Of a stretch of DNA of 64,000 bases, positions 54,063-64,000 are shown piece by piece (the stretch's first letter is position 1; every line of letters begins with the position of its first letter). The stretch is from assembly GCF_963082655.1 (NCBI RefSeq), contig NC_081554.1, positions 40,074,354 through 40,138,353 of the forward strand, written 5' to 3'. The notes beneath the pieces are model-generated. The model was not told the origin of the DNA and did no database searches. It saw only the letters and a list, made by a program, of their open reading frames with translations. The position numbers and the translations under genes were made by a program. The DNA is from Stomoxys calcitrans (lineage: Eukaryota; Arthropoda; Insecta; Diptera; Muscidae).

Positions 54063-55540
54063 TCACCAAATATCGAAGTTTCTTTATGTTGCGCTTTGTT
54101 TTTTTTTTTTTTTTGTTTATATGTCTTTTCCGATGGTAGAGTTTGAGCCCCCGGTAAAAATAAGTTACTATACTTTTCAATATCCGAAGGGGGGCGGACC
54201 CTCCCCCTAATCACCACTTTCAAAAACGCTAGATCTCGGGCATGGGTGCACCGATTTTTGTTTACCATCTAATGGTAACCCAAAGACACGAAATTTGTAT
54301 AAAATTTTTGTGTCAAATAACCTGGGGGGACGCCCCATCCCAAAACCCACCCGAACGGACATGTTTAACGATTGGGGCAATATGGGTGTCAAATGAAAGG
54401 TATTTAAGAGGAGAGTACGAACTATGCATAAAAATGTCACATTTAGTGTCGTGGAGTTCCCCACCACCAAAACCACCACCCAACAGTACACTTTTAGCGC
54501 TTCGGACAATATGGATATTAAAAGAAAGGTATTTAAGGTATTTATTAGGTTTTTAAAAGGGTACAAATCTGATGTATTCCTTGGTGTCTGAGGGGCCTCC
54601 CCACCCCTCAAAACCCCCAGCAGATCATATTTATCGATTGGGATCATACGGGATTCAAATGGTATTTGGGGGTTAAATACGAATATGGTTTTAAAAATTG
54701 GGTCCAAGTACCTAGAAGGCCTCCCAAGCAGCAAAACCGCCTCAAAAGTACCGCCCAAAATAAAAAGTGGACCTATCAGAACAATATAGGACACCAATGA
54801 AAGGTATTCAGGAGTAGAATATGAATACAATATTAAAAGTTGGATCCAAGTATCTAGGGAGCCGTTTCAAGGCCGAACCCCATTTTGTCCCGATCGATCA
54901 AAGTGGACCGATCGGGACAATTTGGAACTCAACTCAAAGGTATTCGGGAGTAGAACACGAATATCATGTCAAAACTTGAATCGAAGTACCTAGGGCGCAG
55001 CATATCCTTGTGTCAAGCCAAGGGGTAAACAGCAACCGCAATGTTAAACCCTAGAACTGGTTGGTCTAAGAAAGGGCTGTAGAAAACAGTTCAACAGGGC
55101 GAAACCCTCAAGGGCACCACGCAACTGGGACTGAGCTAAGAAACTACAAGGGTGTGGTGAGAAAGGCTCAGAACAAATCCCCAAAATCAAAGTGCACCGA
55201 TCGGGACAATATGGGACTCAAATGAAAAATATTCGGCTATAGAATACGAATATCATGTCAAAACTTGAATCGAAAAACCTAGGGCGCCGCCCTAAGCCCA
55301 AAACCTCATTAAAAGTATGGGGGGCCGCCCCCAAAACCAAAACCATCCCAAGTTATATGCCCAATTGGGACAGATTTGGTTTTGAGGGAGATGATCATGA
55401 TAATATGGGACTCCAAAAAATATGTATACGGAAGTAGATTACGAATATGGAATTAAAAATGAGGTTCAAGTGATAGGAGGTTGCCTTCCCCTCAAAACCT
55501 CTCCCAAAATATGAATATTTGTCTAGCTAGTAAATTATAA
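54063..55540 (+). repeat. mini-B minisatellite element inserted in LOA-A
   Basis: After a T-run (54100-54115) comes GAAGGGGGGCGGACCCTCCC, then about seven diverged units of roughly 170-200 bp containing AATGAAAGGTATT(T/C), GAGTA(C/G)GAA, TCCAAGTACCTAG and CCCCTCAAAACC(C)CC. A LINE fragment is embedded at 55014-55185. No coding capacity. Confidence 0.8.
55014..55185 (+). pseudogene. LOA-A linker fragment captured inside mini-B
   Basis: CAAGCCAAGGGGTAAACAGC, GGTTGGTCTAAGAAAGG and AGAAAGGCTCAGAACAAATC match the LINE segment at 21188-21365 and, in the host LINE, at 55865-56020. Mini-B units flank it on both sides. Confidence 0.8.
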
Positions 55541-57372
55541 TTTCCAATCTGGCCATCTTTAATAAAGAGAATAAATCCACCTTTATTACCAGGAACAAGT
55601 AGAAGGTACTAGACAATACCATTGTACCGAAAGATACAAGCGTTAGTATATGCTACTGTGAAATGTGGGATGACAACAGCTTCTCTAATCATCGTTATAT
55701 TAGCTTCAGAATTGGAGAAAATACTGCAGAAATGGTCACTCGGCTAAACAGAAGAACCGTGATTTGGAATAAATTTAGCCACACATTCTGCACGACTGTC
55801 CCTTCTAACCCAGAAGAGGAAGTGGAGACTGCGAAGGACAAAGACATAATGGTCAAGCAGATCACAAGCCAAGCAAGCAAACAGCGAACGCCATGGTGGA
55901 CCCCAGAACTGGTTGGTCTAAAGAAGGACTACCGGAAAGTTCAACAGGGCGAAAGTCACAAGGGTACTACTCAATTGGGAAGTCTATAGGGATGAGTGTG
56001 CTGAGAAAGGCTCAGAACAATCCATTGGCAAAAATTGGCGGTTTAAACCACATGTCATGCACTAGGTATATAATGCAGTTGTCAGACCTATAATGGTCTG
56101 ACCTATAATGGTCCGCCAGACCACAACACTATATAGTGTTGTGGTCTGGCGGACGGCGCTTCCAAAGTCCACCTACTGTTCAATACTCGACCGGAGTCGA
56201 ACGATGGATTGCCAACTGAATTTAATACTACACCTAGTGCCTCAGGTCATTTTGGTTAGACAAATTGCTGCGACAACTGCTGTGAGGCTAAGAGAACTTC
56301 CTCTTTGGTCGTGTGGTGGTTATGTACCAGGCAGTGTGGATTGCAACCTACCCAAACCGCTTTTTGATAAAAAGTACTGTACCACTATTCCTAATAGAAC
56401 AGATTGGAACTATGATATCCCTGGTAATTGAAGTTACATAGACTTGTATACGAATGGTTCCAAACTAGATAACCCGGTTGGCTTTGGGGAGTTCTTTGAA
56501 GAATTTGGACTGGTCACATCGAGAAGGTTAATCGACCACTGCAGTGTGTATAAAGCAGAGATCTTGGCAATTAAAGAAGTGGTGGAATGGTTATGATGTA
56601 ATGCCATAACGATGAATGGCACAAATATCTTCTCAGTTAACCAGGCAGCCATTAAATCTCTAGAGAATGTATTTCTGAACTCAAAAGCCGTCCTCATCTG
56701 TCGTAGATCTCTCAACGAGATGGCTGAACTGTGCAAAATTCACCTGTTTTGGGTGCCAGGCCACAAAGATATCCAAGGAATTGTAGAGCAAACGAGATTG
56801 CGAGACTAGGAACTACCCTACACATTCCAGGGAAACTGGAATCTGTGGGCATGCCTCTAGTGACATGTAAGCTAAGTTTTCAGAACCAGGCCCGGAGGAC
56901 AACGAATGATAAATGGTCACAAAGAGGGGGCTGTGAGCATTCCAAAACTATGTGGCCTAATATAGATTTGAAGAGGTCTACTGCTTTGCTGTCACTGGCT
57001 AGAACATACGTCTCAGTCATTACATAATGACGTCATGATAGGTCACTGTCTAATCGGAAAACATGCTCATAGACTGAAGGTTTCCAGCAACTACTTTTGC
57101 AGAAACTGTGAGGATATCGAAGAAGAAGAGACTATGGAACACCTTTTGTGTGTGTGCTCGCAGTAGCAGTTAGAAGGAGTTCCACTCTAGGTTCTCATTT
57201 CTTTGAGAACCTTTCTGATTTAGCGGATTTGAACATTCGCTAGTTGTTCAGCGATCTGAATGGTTCAACGCTAAGAACTAGAGGCATCTTCCTTCTTTTC
57301 CTGTGGTATCACAAGGGACGCAAACGTCTAAGTGAGTCAGATTACAGACTGCCACTTAAACCTAACCTAACT
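55541..57372 (+). pseudogene. LOA-A ORF2 continued, RT palm deleted, RNase H and 3' end
   Basis: Resumes with LAIFNKENKSTFITRN and SFSNHRYISFRIGENTAEMV (end of endonuclease), then the linker RTPWWTPELVGLKKDYRK (55890-55945). The whole RT palm is deleted: the linker joins at about 56015 to the thumb (NPLAKIGGLN...VVWRTALPKSTYCS). A palindrome lies at 56111-56154. A frameshifted RNase H spans about 56440-56820 (SKAEILAIKEVVEW-like KAEILAIKEVVEWL, FSVNQAAIKSLENVF with Asp changed to Val-Asn). The 3' end runs to AAACCTAACCTAAC at 57359-57372. Confidence 0.8.
56111..56154. repeat. Perfect 44-bp palindrome in LOA-A thumb
   Basis: Arms GTCCGCCAGACCACAACAC+TAT and the exact reverse complement meet with no spacer at ACTATATAGT. 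The right arm is native LINE sequence, as also seen at 23070-23090. The left arm is an inverted extra copy, preceded by a duplicated GACCTATAATG. Confidence 0.97.
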
Positions 57373-59444
57373 TATGTAATGTGTTATAGCTCATGGTTAA
57401 TGCAAAGATCAAACTAAACTACGTTATACAATAGGTAATCCTTGTAAACTCACAGGATATACTTTCACGGATTCCTTCCCAAACATGTAGGATTACAGAA
57501 TAAGTCTAATATTTCTTATTACATATTCAAGATATTGTTAAGATTTTAGAAACCCTATTTACACCGCAGTAACCTCAAGGGGTTAATAGCAAAACTATCA
57601 ATATGGGACGGAGAAAAGTTTTCTGCTTATTCGCACTTTTTGTTATTTCATTCATTGGTTTACATTTGCAACCACATTGAATCAACCAACAACTTAAACC
57701 ATTTCTATTCTAAACAAAATTTTGCATTATGACAACCATGGGAGGGGGGGAAGTAAACAAAAATAACGTGCAAATACCAGAAAAGAAAACTATGACAAAA
57801 AAAAAGGCATGACAAGTATTTATAGAAAAATACTTCTTTTTTAAGAACTACGATATGGTGTCGTCGACTTTCTCGTTGTAGGAGAAAATAAAATAAGGAT
57901 GAATGTGGGTTTGTGTAAATAAAAACAGGAACGAATGGATGAACGGAAGAGCAGACGTTTAAACATGTGTTGCCCGTAGAACATTAAAAAAATAGAGTGA
58001 AACTATAGAATAAACTATTTACGGATGGCAACATGGGGCTAGGCAATGACGGCTGCTTGTCAATGTAAGATGAGATGTAAAGCCAGGGTAGTCACCCAAC
58101 ATTGTCAACTTGGTTATTGTATTGACACATCCGTTAGAGATCTGCCAAAAGATTGGCAAAGAACATTCAACTCTGACACAATACAAATAATGTTTGAGAT
58201 AAAATGTAGCACAACAAACTCACAACAAAATATAGACAAAGCCAAAAAAACGATGAACAAAAAGAATCCCTTCAATAACGTGTGTTGTCATGCAGCTGAA
58301 GTTTTGAAAATCTAAATCTTTCCATCAAATTGGTAATGAAAGAAATATTAAGACTTCATAACAATCTAGGACAATTCGAAGCAGATGCTTGATAAAGAGA
58401 TTATTTAAAGAAAAAAAAAAGAAATAATCATCCAAGGACTGATTTCTTGTAGAAGAAATAAAGTGCTTGATAACTAGTCAACGCAATTCTATGCAAATTC
58501 ATGTTTAAAGATCTCAAAACGTGTTTAAAATATGTTTTAATTTTGGTGGCAGGCCTTCAATACGGTACGTTGTAAATTACTTCGATGCAAGTACACTTCG
58601 ATTCTTATGTCTTAGCTATGAGGTCTAGAGGAAATTTTTAATTAGGTGAAATGTAAATTTGGGTTGTTGGAAACCTAGTGACGCACAGTGGGATAGAATC
58701 GAAATTAGTAAAAAATATGCCATTTGAGAACGTCACAGAGAAAGATTCTAAGAAAAAAACAAATAAAGATATCTCAATAACTCTTCTTCAAATGTACAGA
58801 TAAAAATGTGTTCAAAAAAATCAAAAATAATTTCTGCCCGAATGTTTTTACAAAAATCCCCAAAATTCCCATTTCGGGCAAAGATGACTTCAAAATTGGT
58901 ATTTTTGAGGTGGAGGCTACAAATATGGTTTGGTACAAAAAATTGTTTACAAGTGTCTAGGGAACACATGAAATAAAACAAACAATATAATGGGGAACCT
59001 GAGCTTTGCGTTTTGAAAACTCAAGGGGGTTTTTCCAAATTTCTTAATAAAAGATTTCCTATTTATAAGTACCTTTTGCATACGTTTATATTAACACTTC
59101 TTGTTGAAACTCATTCTCTTTCAATGCATCCTTTCCCTTTTTCTTTTCAAAAGAAGTATTTATTTTTTTTAATAAAGACTAATCCATGAAAATCCTTTTT
59201 TACCAAAAAATGCAAAAAATTTACTTATTTCACACTTTTACTACTGGATTATCGGAAATTGACGCATTCTGCGGCAAAGTCATTGAACATTTTGTCAACA
59301 ATCCACATCAATGCATCAAAATGGAACAACAAATGCCTTCATAAATCGCAAAATACGAAGCCAACCTCGGCCAAAATGTCAAAAATATTTATGAATTTCT
59401 CACCTGCCCCTGGATGCGTACGGGACTCATCATGACAAATTCTA
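57373..59444. other. Unassigned stretch
   Basis: Over 2 kb of AT-rich DNA without recognised gene, RNA or repeat. An 89-codon open frame at 58046-58315 (Cys-rich start, Lys/Asn-rich end) has no recognised domain. Confidence 0.45.
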
Positions 59445-59600
59445 ACGGATCTTGTGAGGATGAACTCTTGTTGGAGTCAGAAGACGAGGCTAACACAACA
59501 GTGGTGGAAGTTTTGAATCCTGACTATGGTCCGGTTTCGACAGATAAATCGCCACCATTGTAAGGTCGCTTCGGTTGAAGTCGAAGTCGAAGAAGTCAGC
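59445..59600 (+). pseudogene. LOA-A ORF1 end fragment
   Basis: DELLLESEDEANTTVVEVLN followed by PDYGPVSTDKSPPL parallels 53588-53695. It breaks off just after the expected ORF2 start, in a GAAGTCGAAGTCGAAG patch. Confidence 0.7.
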
Positions 59601-59617
59601 CGGGATAGCTATTAAGA

Positions 59618-60725
59618 AAAACAAGTAAGAGCGTGCAAAGTTCGGCCGGGCCAAATCTTATATACCTTCCATCATGGCTCGCTTTTGTCGACATCTATGG
59701 GCGGTATCTCTTTTTAGGCAAACAAAGAATATTGAATAACAACCGTTATGCTATTGGAGCTATATCAAGTTATAGTCCGATTCGGTCCATAAATGAATTC
59801 TGAACATTGTAGAAGTCATTGTGTAATCTTTCAGTTCATTCAAATAAGAATTGCGCCTGGTAGGGGCTCAAGAAACAAAATCAGGTACCGGATTATATAG
59901 GAGCTGTATCAAGCTATTGATCGATTCAGACCATATTAGACACGTATGTTGAAGGTCGTGAGAGAAGCCGTTGTACAAAATTTCTGCCAAATCGGATGAG
60001 AATTGCGCACTCTAGAGGCTCAAGAAGTCAACATTCCAGATTGGTTCATATGGCAGATATATCAGTTTATGTACCGATTTGCGCCATACTCAGCACAGTT
60101 TTTGGAAGTCATAATAGAACACCTCATGCCAAATTTTAGCCAAATCGGATAAGAATTGCGCGCTCTATTGGCTCAAGAAGTCAAGATCCACGATCGATTT
60201 ATATGACAGCTATACCAGATTATGAACCGATTTAAATCATACTTAGCGCAGTTGTTGGAAGTGATACCAAAATGCCGTGTGCAACCCAATAGATTATGAA
60301 CCGATTTAAATCATACATAACACAGTTGTTGGAAGTGATATCAAAACACTACGTGCAAAATTTCAGTCAAATTGGACGAGAATTGGGCCCTCTAGAGGCT
60401 CAAGAAGTCAAGACCCAAGATCGGTTTATATGGCAGCTATATCAAAACATGGACCGATTTGGCCCATTTACAATCCCAACCGACCTACACCCATAAGAAG
60501 TATTTGTGCAAAATTTCAAGCGGCTAGCACTACTATTTCAAAAGTTGGCGTGCTTTCGACAGACAGACGGACAGACGAACGGACATGGCTAGATCGACTT
60601 AAAATGACATGACGATCAAGAATATATATACTTTATGGGGTCTTAGACGCATATTTCGAGGTGTTACAAACAGAAAATGACTAAATTAGTATACCCCCAT
60701 CCTATGGTGGAAGGTATAAAAATAG
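59618..60725 (+). repeat. mini-A element with both ends
   Basis: Begins AACAAGTAAGAGCGTGCAAA with GTTCGGCCGGGCCAAATCTT, has about five core units of about 150 bp, then the ACAGACGGACAGACGAACGG and ATCAAGAATATATATACTTT segments, and ends TACCCCCATCCTATGGTGG. This is the reverse of 19528-21017 and confirms the element boundaries. A local duplication of GATTATGAACCGATTTAAAT occurs at about 60217 and 60293. Confidence 0.8.
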
Positions 60726-60727
60726 CC

Positions 60728-60905
60728 AACCCGACACTGAATGTATTCTTTAAGATACATTGCACCTATAGAGGGCGCAATTTTCATCCGATTAGGCTAA
60801 CATTTTGTACAATGTTTTCTCTTATGACTTTCAACTGACTTTATTAACCTTGGTTTTATTTAGTCTGTGATATTGCTTCTATACAAATCGATCTCCTGAT
60901 TTGTA
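60728..60905 (-). repeat. mini-A core fragment
   Basis: TATAGAGGGCGCAATTTTCA, TCCGATTAGGCTAACATTTT and TCTCTTATGACTTTCAACTG match the core. It joins 60725 and the next element without other sequence. Confidence 0.6.
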
Positions 60906-60911
60906 CTTCTC

Positions 60912-62562
60912 ATTATACCCTACACCACTATTGTGGTACAGGGTATTATAACTTTGTGCATTTGTTTGTAACACCTAGAAGAAAGAGAGACAGACCCATT
61001 GATAAGTATACCGATCGACTCAGAATCACTTTCTAATTCGATTTAGCCATGTCCGTCTGTCTGCATGTCTGTCTGTCTGTTTGTCTGTCTGTTTGTCTGT
61101 CTGTCCGTCTGTCCATGTTAATTTGTGTACAAACTACAGGTCGTAATTTTCATCCGGTCGTCTTCAAATTTGGTACAGACATGTTTTTCGGCCTAGAGAC
61201 GATAAGTATACCGATCGACTCAGAATCGCTGTCTGATTCGATTCAGCCATGTCCGTCTGTGTGTATGTATGTCTGTCTGTCTGTCTGTCCGTCTGTCCGT
61301 CTGTCCGTCCGTCTGTCTGTCCATGTTAATTTGTGTACAAACTATAGGTCGCAACTTTCATCCGATCGTTTTCAAATTTGGTACAGTCACGTTTTTCGCT
61401 CTAGAGACGAAGCCTATTAAAATTGGAAAATATCGGTTCAGATTTGGATATAGCTTTCTTATATATGTTCGCCCGATTTGCAGTAATAATGCAATAAAAT
61501 TGTGATTTGTTAACCGATTCTCTTGAAATTTTGGTACGAAGGATTTTCTCTTAACTCTCGACATTACTAGTGAATTTCATAGACAACGGTTCAGATTTAG
61601 ATATAGCTCTCATATATATATATCGTCCGATTTTCACTTCTAGAGCCACTGCATGCGCATTTATTGATCAATCTTGCCAAAACTTTGTACAACGCTTTCC
61701 TCGACGACTTTTACAATATCCATAAAGTTTTCTGGAAATCGGTTCAGATTTAGATAAAGCTTCCATATATATGTTCGTCCGATTTGCAGTAATAATACAA
61801 TAAAATGGTGATTTGTTAACCGATTCATGCGAAATTTGGCAGGAGGAATTTTCTCTTAACTCTCGACATTGCTGGTGAATTTCATAGACATCGGTTCTGA
61901 TTTAGATATAGCTCTCATATATATATTTCGACCGATTTTCACTTCTAGAGCCACTGCATGCGCAATTATTGACCAATCTTGCCAAAACTTTGTACAACGC
62001 TTTCCTCGACGACTTTTACAATATCTATAAAGTTTTCTCGAAATCGGTTCAGATTTAGATATAGCTCCCATATATATGTTCGTCCGATTTGCAGTAAGAA
62101 TGCAATAAAATGGTCATTCGTTAATCGATTCTCTTGAAATTTGGTACGAAGGATTTTCTCTTAACTCTCAACATTACTGGTAAATTTCATAAAAATCGAA
62201 TCAGATTTAGATATAGCTCTCATATATATATTTCACCCGATTTTCACTCCTAGAGCCACTGCAAGCGCCTTTATTGGCCAATCTTGCCAAAACTTTGTAC
62301 AACGCTTTCCTCGATGACCTCCACAACATCTAAAAAGTTTAGTTGAAATCGGTTCAGATTTAGATATAGCTCCCATACATATGTTCGTCCGATTTTGGGA
62401 AATATTGCAATAAAGTGCTCATTTGTTAACCATAGTTATTACAGTTTCAACACATTTGCTCCAAATTTGATATGGGTTGTTTAATAACCCATCTGAAAAC
62501 ATCTGCCGAGGTCCATTAAAATTGGTTCAGAATTGGATATAGCTCGCACATTGTACTTATAG
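60912..62562. repeat. mini-C element: (GTCY)n segment and 305-bp repeats
   Basis: Begins TATACCCTACACCACTATTG with TGGTACAGGGTATTATAAC, a short inverted end. A roughly 202-bp segment containing (TGTC)n is duplicated (60999-61200 and 61201-61406). Then three units of 305-306 bp start CGATTTGCAGTAA at 61474, 61780 and 62085, with a partial unit at 62390. Each unit carries CTCTCATATATATAT, TAGAGCCACTGCATGCGC and TTTGTACAACGCTTTCCTCG. No protein is encoded. Confidence 0.85.
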
Positions 62563-63655
62563 ACCAGTGCATGATGTCAACTGACTGGAGAGAGAAACAA
62601 ACTTGGGGACTTCCTCCACTAGATGCGCCGCCTCTAGACCTCCTTCCGCCTCTAGATCCCTCCCCGCTAACTCACCTCCCCGTCAACTTTTCAAAAATAT
62701 AAGTTTCTCTGGCGCACCCTGTATACATAGCCTTTTTAGCCTCCACATATCAAAAACCACTCTGACATTTTCTATATAGAAGACTGACAGCACTCAATTT
62801 GAGAATTATTGTATGAGGTTGGGGTTTCCTACAAGTAAACAAACACAGCTGTTTCTTAGTTTCCTTTATCTGAGCGCTCAGCACTGGATACAACATGTGA
62901 GTTTTCAGCCTACGAATAATTACATTTTCCATTATCTTAAGACATGTGAAAGGGAAAAGTTTCACTACAGCTACACCATATACAAGTACTCCTTATCGTA
63001 ACAAAAAAAGTGTAAGGTAGAGTTTCCTGTTATCATTGCTATGTAGGTCTCTTATGTTGCTCATTCTCGTTTTTATTCCAACTACACTTTTTGTTGTTTT
63101 AGGATGCATTCTTGCCGTGGTTATTGTTATATTCCTTTATTTCAATTTTACCCAAAATTTGTTTAACACAAACCTCATGTCACTATTGTTTTTCCTTCTC
63201 CCTATTGTGTTGCTACATCTGTTTTTTTTTCGTGTGTCTATTCAAAATAGAAATAAAATTTTTCCAAATTGATGGATTGTAGATTGCTTTTTGGATTTGC
63301 TTTTGAAAATATTATCTTTTTTTTCGTAAAATGCACCAAAGACGACGACAACGATGATGGGGGTCACTCGAATTTGATATTGATGGACATTTTGTTGTTG
63401 TTGATGGGTTTTTGTTTTTCTTGTCTAATAGAAGCAAATTTGAAATTGATTTATCACCTTTCAGGTATCGATCATCCCACTCCATGTGGACTTTCATTAG
63501 AGTTGGGTTAATTGGGACCCTTTTCGTTTGTAACGGTGAAATGCTCTGGTAAAACCTTTGAAATATACATTCCATTAAGTGCATTACGAAATTTAATGGT
63601 TTCCGTTGTGCTAAATGAATTTTATGCCTACTCAAGATATTTCTTATGAAATGAG
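62563..63655. other. Unassigned stretch
   Basis: No recognised gene or repeat. Hydrophobic open frames at 63036-63272 reflect T-rich composition and lack domain support. Confidence 0.4.
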
Positions 63656-64000
63656 ACTAGGTAAGGCATAATTTGTTAGAAATTTTCTCTAAAGAAAAAT
63701 TTCCATAAAAATTTTCCAAAGAAACAATTTCCAAAAAATTTTCTCTAAAGAAAAAATTTCCCTAAAATTTTCTCTAAAGACAAAATTTCCATGAAATTTT
63801 CTTTAAAAAACAAATTCCATGAAATTTTCTTAAAAAAAAAATTTACACGAAATTTTCTCAAAAGAAAAAATTTCCAAGAAATTTTCTCTAAAGACAAAAT
63901 TTCCGGAAATTTTCTCCAAAGAAAATAAAATTTTTTCTAAAGAAAAAATTTCCATGAAATTTTCTCTAAAGACAAAATTTTCATGAAATTTTCAATAATT
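63656..64000. repeat. AT-rich short tandem array, open at window end
   Basis: About ten imperfect units of roughly 30-35 bp built from AAATTTCCATGAAATTTTCT and CTAAAGAAAA. It continues beyond the window. Related motifs occur at 34315-34490. Confidence 0.85.

Noticed and set aside
58046..58315. 89-codon frame with Cys-rich start as a secreted peptide
   Set aside because: No convincing signal peptide, the cysteine pattern is not of a known family, and it could be chance in 2 kb of open DNA.
60282..60293. Short GCAACCCAATAG as a further MITE end
   Set aside because: Twelve bases are too few, and it lies at a local duplication joint of mini-A where chance is likely.
63036..63272. Hydrophobic 78-codon frame as a small membrane protein
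   Set aside because: Same composition effect, and no recognisable domain.
1..64000. A new gene system such as a defence or biosynthetic cluster
   Set aside because: No set of intact neighbouring genes exists in this window. All recognised coding sequence is transposon-derived and disrupted.

Overview
The window is nuclear DNA of a higher fly. I infer a calyptrate/muscid-type dipteran from the kinds of repeats present (R1-like and LOA-like LINEs, mariner-type elements with TA target duplications, and muscid-style elements with minisatellite cores), but the species cannot be fixed from sequence alone. It is AT-rich. I found no intact protein-coding host gene, no operon-like organisation and no microbial or viral gene set. 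The only intact functional gene I can support is one tRNA-Phe(GAA) at 35001-35073. Everything else recognisable is transposon-derived, mostly broken, and separated by AT-rich DNA in which I see nothing.

From left to right: 1-7.1 kb holds a LINE endonuclease remnant, a SINE/LINE patchwork, an inverted and internally deleted R1-like LINE with a duplicated segment, and a degenerate LINE whose reverse transcriptase is split by a 236-bp mariner-type MITE. 7.1-13.9 kb holds a 607-bp palindromic Tc1/mariner derivative, a 2.4-kb minisatellite-cored element with a second MITE inside it, a LOA-like 3' end and tRNA-derived SINEs. 13.9-18.4 kb is a minus-strand LOA-like LINE with recognisable ORF1 and ORF2 (ATGA overlap) and a SINE inserted in ORF1. 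19.5-25 kb holds a minisatellite element and a LOA-like LINE with a triplicated reverse transcriptase segment and an RNase H domain. 25.7-29.9 kb is fragments, SINEs and a third full-length MITE. 29.9-33.8 kb is an R1-like LINE with two tandem arrays inside it.

34-39 kb contains a Tc1/mariner N-terminal fragment, the tRNA gene, a 1.24-kb Tc1/mariner relic and a 1.1-kb pyrimidine-rich (GTCY)n-type array. 39-44.4 kb contains LOA-like fragments and long (GATGTA)n arrays into which two unrelated TA-targeting elements have inserted. 44.4-49 kb is mostly unrecognised DNA with a diverged tandem duplication and a LINE ORF1 relic. 49.3-57.4 kb is LINE remnants with inverted duplications and a minisatellite block inserted in a LINE endonuclease domain. 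57.4-64 kb is unrecognised DNA followed by two minisatellite-element families and the start of a short AT-rich array.

There is no gene system in the usual sense. The strongest pattern is structural. Five of the LINE remnants carry local direct duplications of about 300-480 bp, and three carry inverted duplications, including a perfect 44-bp palindrome. This suggests repeated template switching or post-insertion rearrangement. The second strongest is evidence of recent Tc1/mariner-type mobility: two nearly identical 607-bp palindromic elements, each with clean TA duplications.

Family names used below (LOA-A, LOA-B, LINE-C, LINE-D, SINE1, R2rep, mini-A, mini-B, mini-C) are labels for this report only.
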